DNA of 64,000 nt, from NCBI GenBank assembly GCA_038501625.1, contig JAZAYU010000019.1, positions 5,086,324 through 5,150,323 of the forward strand, given 5' to 3'. The stretch's first letter is position 1, and each line of letters starts with the position of its first letter. The DNA comes from Corbicula japonica (taxonomy: Eukaryota > Mollusca > Bivalvia > Venerida > Cyrenidae). Below the pieces are notes generated by a model. The model saw only the letters and a program-made list of their open reading frames with translations. It was not told the DNA's origin and made no database searches. Shown one piece after another: positions 22,422-32,154 of the stretch. Both the position numbers and the translations under genes were made by a program.

Positions 22422-22775
22422 CCTTGTCATCGTATTCTAACTGATCTGACTCCAGGAGCTCTAGTATCAGTAAGATTATTGAGTACCCACCCTTTTGGCT
22501 TTGCAATGCTATTAGCTTCTTATGTTTTATATATGTTTCTGCTTTTGCATACAGCATTGTTGAGCAGATGGGTGGGTTTGAATTATTTACCAAGACAACT
22601 TGTACTTGTTTGTTCATATAAGAATCTGTTAGGACATGTGTGAGGTAGGTGCACCATAGAACCTGGTTGAAACCCAGGTTGGCGTATTTTTTTGCCATTG
22701 ACCGTTCCTAGGCGGTAACCCAAAGGGTTCGTATTTTCGTTAATTGTTTGTGGTGTCTTATTTAAATTAGACATA
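22422..22775 (+). repeat. Family B copy, left part, split by a MITE
   Basis: Landmarks run from CCTTGTCATCGTATTC through CCAGGAGCTCTAGTATCAG, CCATAGAACCTGGTTG, GTTCCTAGGCGGTAACCC and TTCGTTAATTGTTTGTGGTG to TTAGACATA. The sequence resumes at 23248 (ACTTATCAACTCATG to GGGAAGGCTGTG, about 23316), where a second insertion (family D) cuts it off. Confidence 0.7.
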
Positions 22776-23247
22776 CACTGTAAAAAATCCCCGTTAAATA
22801 TACGGTATTTCGGTAACGGGACGTAACCGTTTCGACTAAATGTTGTACAAATACAGTTCGGCACCGTTTTTTTATTCGGAGCCTTTCGGTTAACATCCTG
22901 TCGAGCACATTGGCGCATTTTGCAAAAAAAAAAACGGTTTCTTTGGAAAATTTAAAGGTTTTAAGCTGTTTGTGCACAGATTAAGTTGTGGCATTGTAAA
23001 CTTAATTGTTTTTCAAATTGTATACTCCCTTAGCCAGTCAATGCTATAGGCTAAGGTCGTATTATAACGATGTTTTGAAATTTACCCCACCCACCATCTT
23101 TCACCATTACTTCATTACGGTCAGCCAGTAAAAATACACTGTCCAGTTTTATTTAACGGGAAGACCGTAACTGTCAGCCCGTATAATTTACGGTACTGTC
23201 CTGGTAACCAGCTGCCAGGACTAACTTAACGGGAAATTTTTACAGTG
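22776..23247. mobile_element. CACTG-tipped MITE, 472 bp, nested in a family B copy
   Basis: Terminal inverted repeats: CACTGTAAAAAATCCCCG at the left and GGGAAATTTTTACAGTG at the right, continuing into GTTAA/TTAAC. The CACTG tip and length fit a non-autonomous CACTA (EnSpm) or Chapaev-like element. No clean 3- or 4-bp target duplication is visible (flanks ATA and AAC). The short frames inside are not transposase. No second copy lies in the window. Confidence 0.7.
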
Positions 23248-23316
23248 AACTTATCAACTCATGATCTCTTTTCTTCTACTCTTTTTCATTGCGTGGGAAG
23301 GCTGTGTTTTTTTTCT

Positions 23317-23625
23317 ATCTTACACTGGTAAAACAAATTTTCTTTTTATTTTGTGCTTTTAGAGCAAAATTTGCGAGAATTTGACAGAAAGGTTGCAAGA
23401 AATGGCGCCATAACCGCTTGTTTATGACGTGACGTCATGACGTCAATTACACTAATATGAGCCCGTTTTCTAAACGTTCTCATTTGGTATGTTATGTGCG
23501 TTGGGTAACAACGTGAAAAAATCAGTGAAAATAAAAATGGTATTCCATTGTTTGAAAACAGTGAAATACCACTTTTATTTCACCGGGAAAACTCTATAAT
23601 TCACTGAAAAGCATAAAAAATCTAT
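23317..23625 (+). mobile_element. Family D element without the fold-back end
   Basis: Starts ATCTTACACTGGTAAAACAA and ends TAATTCACTGAAAAGCATAA. It shares TTGACAGAAAGGTTGC, CGTTCTCATTTGG, ATTCCATTGTTTGAAAACAG and AAATACCACTTTTATTTCAC with the copy at 11335. It truncates a family B repeat. It carries a strong CRE cluster at 23430-23445. Confidence 0.65.
23430..23445. promoter_or_regulatory. Two abutting perfect CRE palindromes
   Basis: TGACGTCA occurs at 23430-23437 and again at 23438-23445, with a further TGACG half site at 23425. This is the consensus for CREB/ATF bZIP dimers. It lies inside a family D element, so any regulatory effect would be transposon-borne. Confidence 0.5.
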
Positions 23626-23911
23626 CTACATATATTCCATACACCATTACTCTTGAAATCGCCAGCGAGAAAAATCACTAATTGGAAACATTAATAAACT
23701 TTATAGGATTAAATCCCTACAAATTGAGGAAATGTAATTATTATGATTACATTTACATCTTACAATTTGAAGAAACGGAAATTTGAAAAACGCCGAACAC
23801 GACAAATCCTGAAAATATTGGAAAATATGTTCGTGCGCAGGTTATGACAAAATTATAATTAACTCCCTTGCTATATTTCCCTGGTGATCAGTATTTACAG
23901 AAACTGTGGAA

Positions 23912-24280
23912 CTTATCAGGAATAGCCACACTCAGAAAACACAGCGAGAAAAAGAGATCATGGACTTTGATCGATAAGAAAACAAGTTAAATATGCATTT
24001 CAGGAAAAGCCACATCTAGCAGACACAGCCTCCACACACAGCCAAAACAGTAGAGAGGAAAAGAGAGTATGGTATTACAATAATCAGTTTCAAAATTGAC
24101 GCTACAAACAATTAACGAAAGTGAGAACCCGAGGGGTTACCGCCTTGGAACGGTCAGTGGCAAAACAATTTGCCACTGGGGGTTTAAACCACCAACAATT
24201 ATTGAAAAGGAGAACCCGAAGGGTAACCACTTTATAAAAGTCAGTAGCAAATTAATTTACCGACGAGGTTTCAATTGAAG
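23912..24280 (-). repeat. Family B, two to three nested or tandem partial copies
   Basis: The plus strand shows the B right end twice: ATCAGGAATAGCCACACTC near 23916, then ATGCATTTCAGGAAAAGCC near 23993. CCGAGGGGTTACCGCCTTGG and CTGGGGGTTTAAACC follow, then a second GAGAACCCGAAGGGTAACC at about 24210. The order is consistent with tandem or nested insertion. Confidence 0.6.
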
Positions 24281-24603
24281 TAAACGTTAAATCAAAAACA
24301 TTTTTATTTTATTAAATCCATAAACGGGAGATTTTTTATGATGAAGATCCTGGGATTTACTTCAGGCCTCAATATGACGAAAATTTTGAATTAGATTTTA
24401 GTAATCATTAAATAATCGGTTACTATCTTATGTTACATCATTACTAAATTTAGTAAATATTAAACTATTTCAACCATTTTTTCTTTATTTATAAGAGCAA
24501 TATCAAATAAAAACCGATTTAGTTAACTAATTATTATTAATGGAACCATTATTTGTGAAATTGGTTACCGTAGTAAATCACACATTCGATTTCTTTAAGA
24601 AGT
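24281..24603. other. No gene seen
   Basis: Very AT-rich, no frames, no repeat match. Confidence 0.4.
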
Positions 24604-24825
24604 CTACCAGTACATATAGTCAGTAGTCTTAATTGTAAGCAATAGGTTTCCGGTGTCATGCGGTGATTATAACGTATATCAGGGTTATCCGATCAACCTT
24701 TTGGGGTAGTTATCCAGGTTTGCCCAATCGGTAGCGTAATTACTAATTTACTACTAATAAGCATTCCATACCTAGGCGCTGTCGCCGTGACGGTTACGCT
24801 CTCCAGTAGGAGCAATGCCTTTTTA
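24604..24825 (+). mobile_element. Family A SINE with a small internal insertion
   Basis: ACATATAGTCAGTAGTC, GGTGTCATGCGGTGATTAT, ATATCAGGGTTATCCGATC, then a decayed box A region (CAGGTTTGCCCAATCGG). An extra ACTAATTTACTACTAATAAG block follows, then GGCGCTGTCGCCGTGACGG and a mutated box B (GGTTACGCTCTCC). Confidence 0.65.
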
Positions 24826-25891
24826 AACGTCTGCCTGAAGAGACAAGTTTTGATGACAATTTTGTTTTAAGACTTTCGGTACTTGACGCTATTATTTTAG
24901 TCCTACATGACTGATCTAACACAATATGTTATAATCTGGAAATGCCTTGCCATTTTCCTCGAATGTTCATTTGTCAGTTGGTTAGTGTCAATTTACCCAA
25001 TGTATTTTGTACCTCTTTGTTATTTTGTCGTCAAGTCACCACATATAACTACCTATGTTCTCTTATTATCTTATTATTTGTCGTGTCTTTGTTTTGAATT
25101 TAGCCATAGTATACATCGATCCTATCATGTTATCATGTTCTTTATTAGCAGTGCTATTCCGCTTTTAACTATGGACGCCGTTCGTTGACTTTAAACAGTA
25201 CATGTATTACCTTTAAGAGAAACACTGTAGCTTTAAATGTTATCATTCGTGTGCTGCAAACTAATTAGCTGTCTCATCTTTTCTTCTTTTAATTAGAATA
25301 AAGTGAATTATTTATTTTAATTATGTCTCTAAATAAAGCAATTGGAATTTATTAGATGTTTGTTTCTACAAATTTGTTTCGTTTCAAATTCAGACAACTA
25401 AGTTAAACTATTGGCATTCTATAAAACTTATTGAGATTGTAAAATCAAAGGACGTAATATTCTGCCGATAGTTCATGTAACTTGATTGTTATTCATCTTT
25501 AGAATGAGTTCTGGAAGACACGTCGAATTGACATTAAGATATTTTATAGTATTCAATGGCTTTCAATGTTCATTTTTTAATCTGTTAAAAATATCACAGT
25601 AGCGTTGTTTGTTCCGTTTGGCGTACGTAAATTGCTGTTATCAATTACAACACATTATTCTACTGTCAGTACTGACTCAAATTTCAAAATTCTTTTTTCA
25701 TTCAATGCATATAAATGTCTACAAATGATAACAAATTTATGCCGGTACAGTAATGGCATTTTTATATTTCACGCATTTAAACGATATTACGGAAAACCAT
25801 ACCGGACAAGACTTTTGTCCATGAGTATACATATAGTTGTGTAAATTGTGAAATGCGGTTAGGCGGTGAGAAAAGTAATATGCAATTAAGC
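24826..25891. other. No convincing gene; possible relic of the duplicated module
   Basis: Frames of 93 and 79 codons (24907, 25605) lack recognisable features. TTATGTCTCTAAATAAAGC at about 25321 and ATAAAACTTATTGAG at about 25421 weakly resemble the module at 32985 and 35760. GGTTAGGCGGTGAG and AAGTAATATGCA near 25857-25885 resemble the start of the segmental duplication. Confidence 0.35.
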
Positions 25892-25983
25892 CCATAAACA
25901 AGCTCAATCAAACAGCGCCTGCAATATTTTCATATTGTTTCGTGTTCGATGCTATTCAAAGTTCACTTTTTATCTCTTGAAGA
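25892..25983 (-). repeat. Family C fragment
   Basis: Plus strand reads CAAGCTCAATCAAACAG, GCAATATTTTCATATTG, TTCGTGTTCGATGC, CAAAGTTCACTTTTTATC, the complement of the C core. Confidence 0.5.
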
Positions 25984-26833
25984 GCCTTTATTCAACTCGA
26001 AATTTAAGTTTGCCTGAACATTTAGTCAGTGTTATTATTATATACCTTCCTTGGAGGTATTTAAGCGAGATAATTATCGGTTAATAGTACCAAAACTTTA
26101 TATTTTTCAATATTTAGATTATATTGTTCTTTATAAAGCTGGTATCGACATTCTTTCCAGTATATCTTTGTCTGACACCCACCCTTCAAAGCAGATATCC
26201 AAACCACTTCATAAGTTTTAATAATTTTTATTACAATTTTGAAAATGAGTTCAGAAAAGCATTCTCTTGTGCTGTGAAGCGGCCTTAAAAATTCGCCCCA
26301 TACGTCACCAAAGAGATAAAACATTGCGATTTCACAAATGAAATATGCTTAACAATGTCATTTGATTTCCAACTTTTAATGTTTTGTTTGCACTTTTCTG
26401 TTTGTTTTTTTTTTTTGTTTTCTTTAATTTCCAGTGACTTTTCACGTATCATTTTCTAGAATTATTTTAATTAAAAACAGAATAATTTGGAACTTGATTA
26501 TAATTACGCCTGGCTTCTCTGTTCTTGATTTTGTTTGCACCGATGAAATTTGATTTATCGCCTCTATTAAAGCTTGTGGTATTTGTCCTGATTTTTTTAC
26601 CTTATTAAAGTCATCTTTTTTTCTGTGATTGTTCAATTGTTAAAAACGTTTTTAATTTTTCAATGAACAAGATTTTTCTTTAACCCAATTTATTCAACCT
26701 CGAATTTTAATTTCTTGTAAATTATCACCTCAGTATAATGTCTTTCAAGTTGACATCGTGTTACTTTAAACGAGTGTCGTCGAATCAGCCGTAGTTTCAA
26801 ACAGCAATAATAGGAAACTGATGCTTAGCCAAG
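25984..26833. other. No convincing gene
   Basis: An 87-codon minus-strand frame (26061-26324) and a 64-codon one (26442-26636) have no recognisable motif. No repeat match. Confidence 0.35.
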
Positions 26834-26837
26834 TTAA

Positions 26838-27604
26838 GGTAAGCCATCCATAATAGGCACTATTAAGAATCCAACATCTGATTATATTTTCATCAACTGC
26901 TTCATACCTCTGACTTGTATGCAAAATTTTGATGATTTTCACCGTGTAGTTTTTGAGATTTTTAGCTTTTTTTATTTAAAAAAGTGAGAAAAAACGTGAA
27001 AGTATCCAAATTCTTTAATCGGTGACAAAATTTTTTGTTATTGATCAATTCAACACTTATTTTTGACAGTTTTTCCAAAATATGTTATATTTTACTAAAC
27101 CAATTTAAGATATAATATATAAATACAGAATTTATCTTAAAATGACATTTTTTGACCAAATAAATTTTAAAAATGCATTTTTTCTATTTCACGAGACTAA
27201 ATTAATGAAAATTGTGCAAAATCCTGATTGGTGCAATATACAAAACTTTACCATTTTTAACTATATACCTTAAACAAAATTTAAACAAATTTTAAGAAAG
27301 TTTACCATCCAGTTTTAGAAATTTTCAAATTGATGACTTGAATATACACTATTCTGATAGCGAAAACCCCTTTAATCTTGATTATTTTGCTTATTTTAGT
27401 TTAAATCATGAGAATTTTATAGTCAATGACAGAATACACAGGAAAAAAAGAAATATGCCAAGTATTTAAGCTCTAGGCTTACAAAAAAAATTAGCTTCCA
27501 GTGGGATTTGAACCCTGGTCCTCCTGCATGACAGAAATCTATGCTAATTTACTACTATAGTTACCTCCCTTGGATACTCTTCTGGATATGATGGATGGCT
27601 TACC
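26838..27604. mobile_element. TTAA-flanked TIR element, 767 bp, non-autonomous
   Basis: TTAA sits on both sides (26834-26837 and 27605-27608), and the ends are a perfect 14-base inverted repeat, GGTAAGCCATCCAT and ATGGATGGCTTACC. TTAA duplication is the hallmark of piggyBac-type insertion, although the tip sequence is not the usual CCC/GGG. The interior is very AT-rich with no transposase frame. It carries a tRNA-like unit near the right end. Confidence 0.7.
27483..27575 (-). repeat. tRNA-like unit with Pol III terminator inside the TTAA element
   Basis: On the minus strand: CCAAGGGAGGTAACTATAG, TTAGCATAGATTTCTGTC, GCAGGAGGACCAGGGTTC, then AAATCCCACTGG and AATTTTTTTTG. GGTTCAAATCC is a perfect box B, and the run of eight T is a Pol III terminator. 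The CTGTCATGC stretch recalls a tRNA-Asp anticodon arm, but box A is weak and the acceptor stem does not pair well. Not a functional tRNA as read; it may be a SINE remnant. Confidence 0.5.
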
Positions 27605-27608
27605 TTAA

Positions 27609-27921
27609 ACCAGTTTTCTTTTATTATTTTGAATGACATTTGCGGGTCAATGTTCTATATGTTATGAAAAAGGTCAAATTATATTTTAATTTAATAAGAG
27701 TATTAAAAGGTTGAACATGGGTTCGAAGACAAACGAGATAATGATATACGAGATTTCAAGATTGTAAGAATCTGGTGTTATTATACAGATGTCGTTGACC
27801 AGATTTTTCGTTAAAACTTTTTTTATAAGTTTGATTCGTGCATTAGTTTAATTATGCGTAATCAATTTTTTTTTTTTAAAAAAGGGTCAATTATAAAAAC
27901 TTCTTCGAATAATTATAAGCC
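27609..27921. other. No gene seen
   Basis: AT-rich filler to the right of the TTAA element, with a poly-T tract near 27857. Confidence 0.4.
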
Positions 27922-28045
27922 CACACTGCGACAGCGCTTGACCACGTTGAGCAGGTTCATTATTATCTGACACCGGTTACCGATAATATACTGATAACAG
28001 CACTGTCTTATTTGTACGGGGAGACTTTCTACGGACGTCAAAGTG
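27922..28045 (-). mobile_element. Family A SINE, decayed partial copy
   Basis: Plus strand: GCGACAGCGCTTGACC, ATTATCTGACACCGGTTACC, ACTGATAACAGCACTG and TGTACGGGGAGACTTTCTAC. The tRNA-like boxes are largely gone. Confidence 0.5.
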
Positions 28046-28204
28046 TTTATAAAATTCTACACAATTAGCTGTGTTTTAATGACTGTAACAAGTATACGAA
28101 ACGATGAAGTGTATTTAATATAAACAAAACCCTGAATATCAGCGGTATCATTATTTTTAGTTAATTATAATTGGTATGCCTTTTACGTTTAATACGGAAA
28201 AAAT

Positions 28205-28281
28205 ACAAATAGCGAAAAGGGAACTTTGAAAGCAATCCAGCACGACAAATATAAAAATATTGGACGCTCGGTTTGACCAAA
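28205..28281 (+). repeat. Family C fragment
   Basis: GGGAACTTTGAAAGCAATCC, AGCACGACAAATATAAAAAT and CTCGGTTTGACC match the C core at 29340 and 32400. Confidence 0.5.
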
Positions 28282-28384
28282 AAGAACTATATTCGTAAAC
28301 AGCATCACTATAGCAAAGAGGAAGTAAGACAGCGATTTAATAGTATGAAACAAAATATTTTTCTAACTTTGTCTTTAAATATTA

Positions 28385-28760
28385 AGTTATCATCCCTTTC
28401 TGTTCAGACAATGTGATCGATCGGTTTTATTGCAATCGAGAGAACAACATTTTGTTTTGTGCTTTGGAGAATGACAGAGCAAATGTCCGTCGTTCTCGCC
28501 ATCCGCTCTGGTGTTTGCGACATCGTTATACACTTAACTGCCTATTTTCAATTTTCCATTAAAAAGTAAACAGTTACGGTTAAGCGTCCGTTACATCATA
28601 GACTCTTGATATGAGTAACATAATTGTCATTGGATAAAATCCAATTTAACTGCTTGCTAGAATCAAATATCCGATGTTTTATTTTTCTTGAGGGACACCC
28701 GGTAAACGACCATATCGTCTAAACATAACATAGAACGCTTGATTGCTATACCAATTGACC
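28385..28760 (+). repeat. Diverged relative of the segmentally duplicated module
   Basis: TTAAAAAGTAAACAGTTACGG, GCGTCCGTTACATCATAGAC, TTCTTGAGGGACACCCGG, CGACCATATCGTC and GCTTGATTGCTATACC parallel 37130-37430 and 40900-41180 in the same order, with many changes. The duplicated module therefore has older dispersed relatives. Confidence 0.45.
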
Positions 28761-28800
28761 AAAAAGTGTTTGTATTAGAACTTCATTATTTAATTTTTAA

Positions 28801-28918
28801 TATCATATACCCTATGAATTTAAAGCATTCTGATTGGTCGAGAGCTCCGTGCTCGCGAGTCCGAAAAAAGTGATAACTACCCCGGGAATTAATAACTACC
28901 TTTGCCATCATCATTATT

Positions 28919-28952
<34 letters not shown>

Positions 28953-28982
28953 GAATGCTTTAAATTCATAGGGTATATGATA
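28801..28982. repeat. Inverted repeat with 34-bp perfect arms
   Basis: Arm 28801-28834 (TATCATATACCCTATGAATT onward) is exactly complementary to 28949-28982. The 114-base spacer holds GAGAGCTCCGTGCTCGCGAG and a CAT/ATC microsatellite (about 28906-28950). Perfect arms suggest a recent fold-back element or inversion-type duplication. Confidence 0.85.
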
Positions 28983-28990
28983 TAACAAGT

Positions 28991-29163
28991 AAATACTAAT
29001 GTTAAGGTCGATATGTAGTTTTGCGGACCTGGGTAGTGTGATATCGACCTCGGACTTCTTTTGCGGACCTGGGTAGTGTGATATCGACTGAGGACGAAGT
29101 CCGAGGTCGATATCACACTACCCAGGTCCGCAAAACTACATATCGACCTCAACATTAGTATTT
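28991..29163. repeat. Inverted repeat with 67-bp arms and one mismatch
   Basis: Arms 28991-29057 and 29097-29163 pair except for one base (GTTAAGG against CCTCAAC). The loop contains a further direct copy of TTGCGGACCTGGGTAGTG followed by ATATCGAC. It would form a long stable hairpin. It directly follows another perfect inverted repeat. Confidence 0.85.
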
Positions 29164-29329
29164 ATTTTTATAATAGTATGTGTAAGGTTATTGAGTTCTA
29201 TGTTAAAATTAAAATTTGGGAAAATCTTATTTTTTTATATTTTTACGATTTTAATTCTGAACTAGATAAAAACAATTTGAAACTGGATAGTTATTTCAAG
29301 TTTTCAGTTAAAAAGCTAGTGTTTACATT

Positions 29330-29500
29330 AACGAAACAGGAACTTTGAAAGCAACCGGATACGAAAAATAATCACAATATTGCAAGTTCAGTTTAATTGG
29401 CAGTTAAGGAAATGAATATTTCTGTCCACGCTGTCATGCCCTATGTTGAGCGCAACTCAATATTTATACAGATATGTCGTGCTCAATGGCCTTGTTCGGG
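29330..29500 (+). repeat. Family C copy
   Basis: GGAACTTTGAAAGCAACCGG, CAATATTGCAAGTTCAG, TTGGCAGTTAAGG, TTTCTGTCCACGCTG, CTCAATATTTATACAG and GTCGTGCTCAATGG. Confidence 0.55.
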
Positions 29501-29540
29501 TTCGCTCCCAGGTAGAGGCAATATCGTTTGAAATTTACAT

Positions 29541-29792
29541 TAGCGCTATGTGTGCACTGTGGCGAACGTAAAAAATCTCCCCGTACATATAGTCAGTACT
29601 GTTATCAGTAAAATAACCCGTTACCAATGTCGTGCAATGATGATAACGTATATCAGGACTATCCGATCAACCCTTTTAAGTGTTGCCCCGATTAGCTCAA
29701 TTGGTTGCGTCGTCGAAATTGCAAGGCTAGGCAATGTCGCCGTGACGTTGCGGGTTCGCTACCAGGTAAAGGAAATATCATTTTAAGTGCGA
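29541..29792 (+). mobile_element. Family A SINE, full length, flanked by A fragments
   Basis: GTGCACTGTGGCGAACGTAA, ATCTCCCCGTACATATAGTC, GTACTGTTATCAGTAAA, CGTATATCAGGACTATCCG, TTAGCTCAATTGGTTG (good box A), GCGGGTTCGCTACCAGG (box B with one change) and a tail with ATATCATTTTAAG. Just before it (29507-29535) is another A 3' end. Just after it (about 29800-29860) is an inverted A left-end fragment. Confidence 0.8.
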
Positions 29793-29914
29793 AATTGATT
29801 ACAGCACTGAATGTATGTACGGGGAGACTTTTACAGGTGCCTTCGGAGCAAACAATGCTATTAAAAAATGAAAACTTTAAAAGCCAACGAATGCAACAAA
29901 TTACTTAATTATCT

Positions 29915-30092
29915 GCCACTTAGCGTTCCAAGGCGGTACCCTCAAAGGTTCTCTTTTTCGTTGATTGTTTGTGGTGTCTTACTTGAAATTTATATTGTTA
30001 TAAACCCATGCTTTTCTCTTCTCTACTTTTCTGCTGCTTGGGAAGGCTGCTTTTTTAGTTTGACGATTCCTGATATGCATAATTAACTTTTA
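29915..30092 (+). repeat. Family B right half, left arm of an inverted pair
   Basis: GCGTTCCAAGGCGGTACCC, TTGTTTGTGGTGTCTTAC, ACTTTTCTGCTGCTTGGG, GACGATTCCTGATATGC and ATAATTAACTTTTATAA. Its last 100 bases are repeated inverted at 30372-30478. Confidence 0.65.
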
Positions 30093-30371
30093 TAAACTTT
30101 GTTTAAAATATGAAATCAACGGATCTTTACTGAAGGGTCGGCTTGTAATTGATATATTTTATAAAAATTATATTTAACGGAATTGGATCAATGTTTTAGG
30201 TTATGTAAGAAATACCATACATCATTCGTGTTCATTTTATACGTCTAGAATTATTAAACTCGTCATCTTAATTAACACTTTTCTAAATTTATATCAAGAT
30301 AGATGATTCGTTTAATAATTTCAGTAATAATGAATGTGTTGTATCACCTATATAGAGTATATAAAGGGTTA

Positions 30372-30478
30372 TAAAAAGTTAATTATGCATATCAGGAATC
30401 GTCACACTAAAAAGCAGCCTCTCCAAGCAGCAGTAAAGAGGGAAGAAAACAGCATGGGTTAATAACAATATATTTACA
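30372..30478 (-). repeat. Family B right end, right arm of an inverted pair
   Basis: Plus strand reads TTATAAAAAGTTAATTATGC, ATATCAGGAATCGTCACAC, CAGCCTCTCCAAGCAGC and CATGGGTTAATAACAATAT, complementary with few changes to about 29985-30092. The 280-base spacer (30093-30371) is AT-rich without a frame. Both arms share the unusual variants GCTGCTTGG and ATAATTAAC, so they arose from each other. Confidence 0.65.
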
Positions 30479-30791
30479 CTTCAAACTCCTCCTCTACGAT
30501 AAAGTCTTATTCATCAAACGGATCATAATTTCTGATGGTAAACAGTGTGACGTATTTTTTTTAAAAGGCGTGGCTACAGTAGAGCCGTTCATAATTTATT
30601 GGTCGTTGCACAATGTTTTGACGTGTGACATCGCCGATCACGCACGTTTTGCCACGAGTAGCTACGAAAAAGCGTGCCGTCATTCACTGTGTCGTCAACT
30701 TTGCTGTTCCAACAGCCTTTTGAAATGCCGTTATATCACGAATTTGTCTCATATTTCCTGTATTAATGAGAGTATTTATGAGTATAAATAT
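30479..30791. other. No gene; GC-richer segment with a chance frame
   Basis: A 76-codon plus frame at 30570-30800 (CDIADHARFATSSYEKACR) has no recognisable domain. Its 3' end overlaps the fold-back at 30792. It may be the left half of the same element. Confidence 0.35.
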
Positions 30792-30946
30792 AAGGATTGA
30801 ATCAATATTTAACGGTTTTCATATGGGTATGGAAAACAGTTGGGTTGTTTAAAGTACGCGTGAAGCTCTTCGGGCTTCACACACTTTAAACAACCAAATT
30901 GTTTTCCATACCCAAATGAAAACCATCAAATATCGATTCAATCCTT
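30792..30946. repeat. Long hairpin, about 72-bp arms, 9-base loop
   Basis: AAGGATTGAATCAATATTTA...GCGTGAAG pairs with CTTCACAC...TCGATTCAATCCTT around CTCTTCGGG. A few mismatches only. Fold-back transposon or hairpin MITE. Confidence 0.85.
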
Positions 30947-31054
30947 AAATCAATTCAAATAAGACAATAAAAAGTAACCACTTTAGTGATCACCACCAGC
31001 TGAAAGTAACTGATAACATATGAATGGCTTCATGTTAGTTTAAAGTTTTACTTT

Positions 31055-31300
31055 GTGTGAGGTTGGTGCACCCTAAAACCTGGTTTAAACCCCCAGTGGC
31101 AAATTATTTGGCCAATGACCGTTCTAGGGGTTAACCCCTCGGGTTCTCACTTTCGTTAATTGTTTGTGGCGTCCATGTTGAAACTGATTATTGTAAAACC
31201 ATGCTCTATTTTCCTCTATACCTTTTGGCTGTGGGGAGAGGCTGTGTCTGCTGGATGTGGCCATTCCTGATATGCATATTTCACTTTTTTATAACGGAAC
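31055..31300 (+). repeat. Family B, right two-thirds
   Basis: GTGTGAGGTTGGTGCACCC, CTGGTTTAAACCCCCAGTGG, CCTCGGGTTCTCACTTTCG, GCGTCCATGTTGAAACTG, GGCTGTGTCTGCTGGATG and GATATGCATATTTCAC. Close in sequence to the copy at 3088 (shared TCTGCTGGATGTGG). Confidence 0.75.
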
Positions 31301-31737
31301 TTGAAACAATCACGTGATCATGATCAAGACACACTTGTAGTTATTTTCAACATAAAACCTTTTCCCGGTTTTCTGCAAATTTCTCGACAGCCTTCTATTA
31401 AACCATTCAAGTTGACCAACTAAACGGTAGAATTTTCTTAAAGAAAAAATATTGGAAACATACAATAATTGCTTATTTAATTTTATTTTCCTTGACGCTA
31501 CGAAAAAGTAAGACAGCTTATAACATGTTTTCCCATTTGCTGCAATGCACTTTTTACATGTTGATTTTATGTTTCTATCAAATATTGAGCTTTTAAATTT
31601 TGGCTAAAGATAAAAGCGTGCTAAGACTTCCAGTTACTTGAAATCGAAGACAGTACAAGCGTTATTACGAATAACCAATGGTTTCAATTTCATCAATGTT
31701 AAAACATTGGTAAAGATAGTTCCTTTCTAATTACGGT
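31301..31737. other. No gene seen
   Basis: AT-rich, no frames, no repeat match. A TCACGTGATCATGATCA palindromic patch lies at about 31310. Confidence 0.4.
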
Positions 31738-32025
31738 CAGTATACTATAAAACGCTTTAATTTCGCGAGGTAAAAAAAATATCAAAATTCAGCTATTCTG
31801 TTTATTCGCGTATTTATGAATTCGCAACGTCGTAAAAGATTTTGTTTGTGGCGTTGAAAGTGATTAACAGTTCTATGTTTAATTGCCTATTTTCGGATAT
31901 ACTTATATTCGGATATACGGAAACTCATCATATTTTCGCGATATTTATGAATTCGGAAGGTAAGCAATGCGCGAATATTAGCGAAAGTAAAACTAACGCG
32001 AATAAAACTAGTTTTACAGTATTAC
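31738..32025. repeat. Family G (CGCGAAA) repeat
   Basis: AATTTCGCGAGGTAAAAAAA, TTATTCGCGTATTTATGAA, TTTTCGCGATATTTATGAA, GCGCGAATATTAGCG and CTAACGCGAATAAAACTAG. The spacing suggests two or three half-units around a palindromic centre. Confidence 0.5.
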
Positions 32026-32154
32026 CCTGTGAATAACAGCAGGGAATATACACTGTACCGCTAATCATATACATCATTAAAGCATATTAGATTACAGCAA
32101 TACGAATTGGTTTCATTTAATAATTAGATTACATTTATTTATTTATTTACTCTT

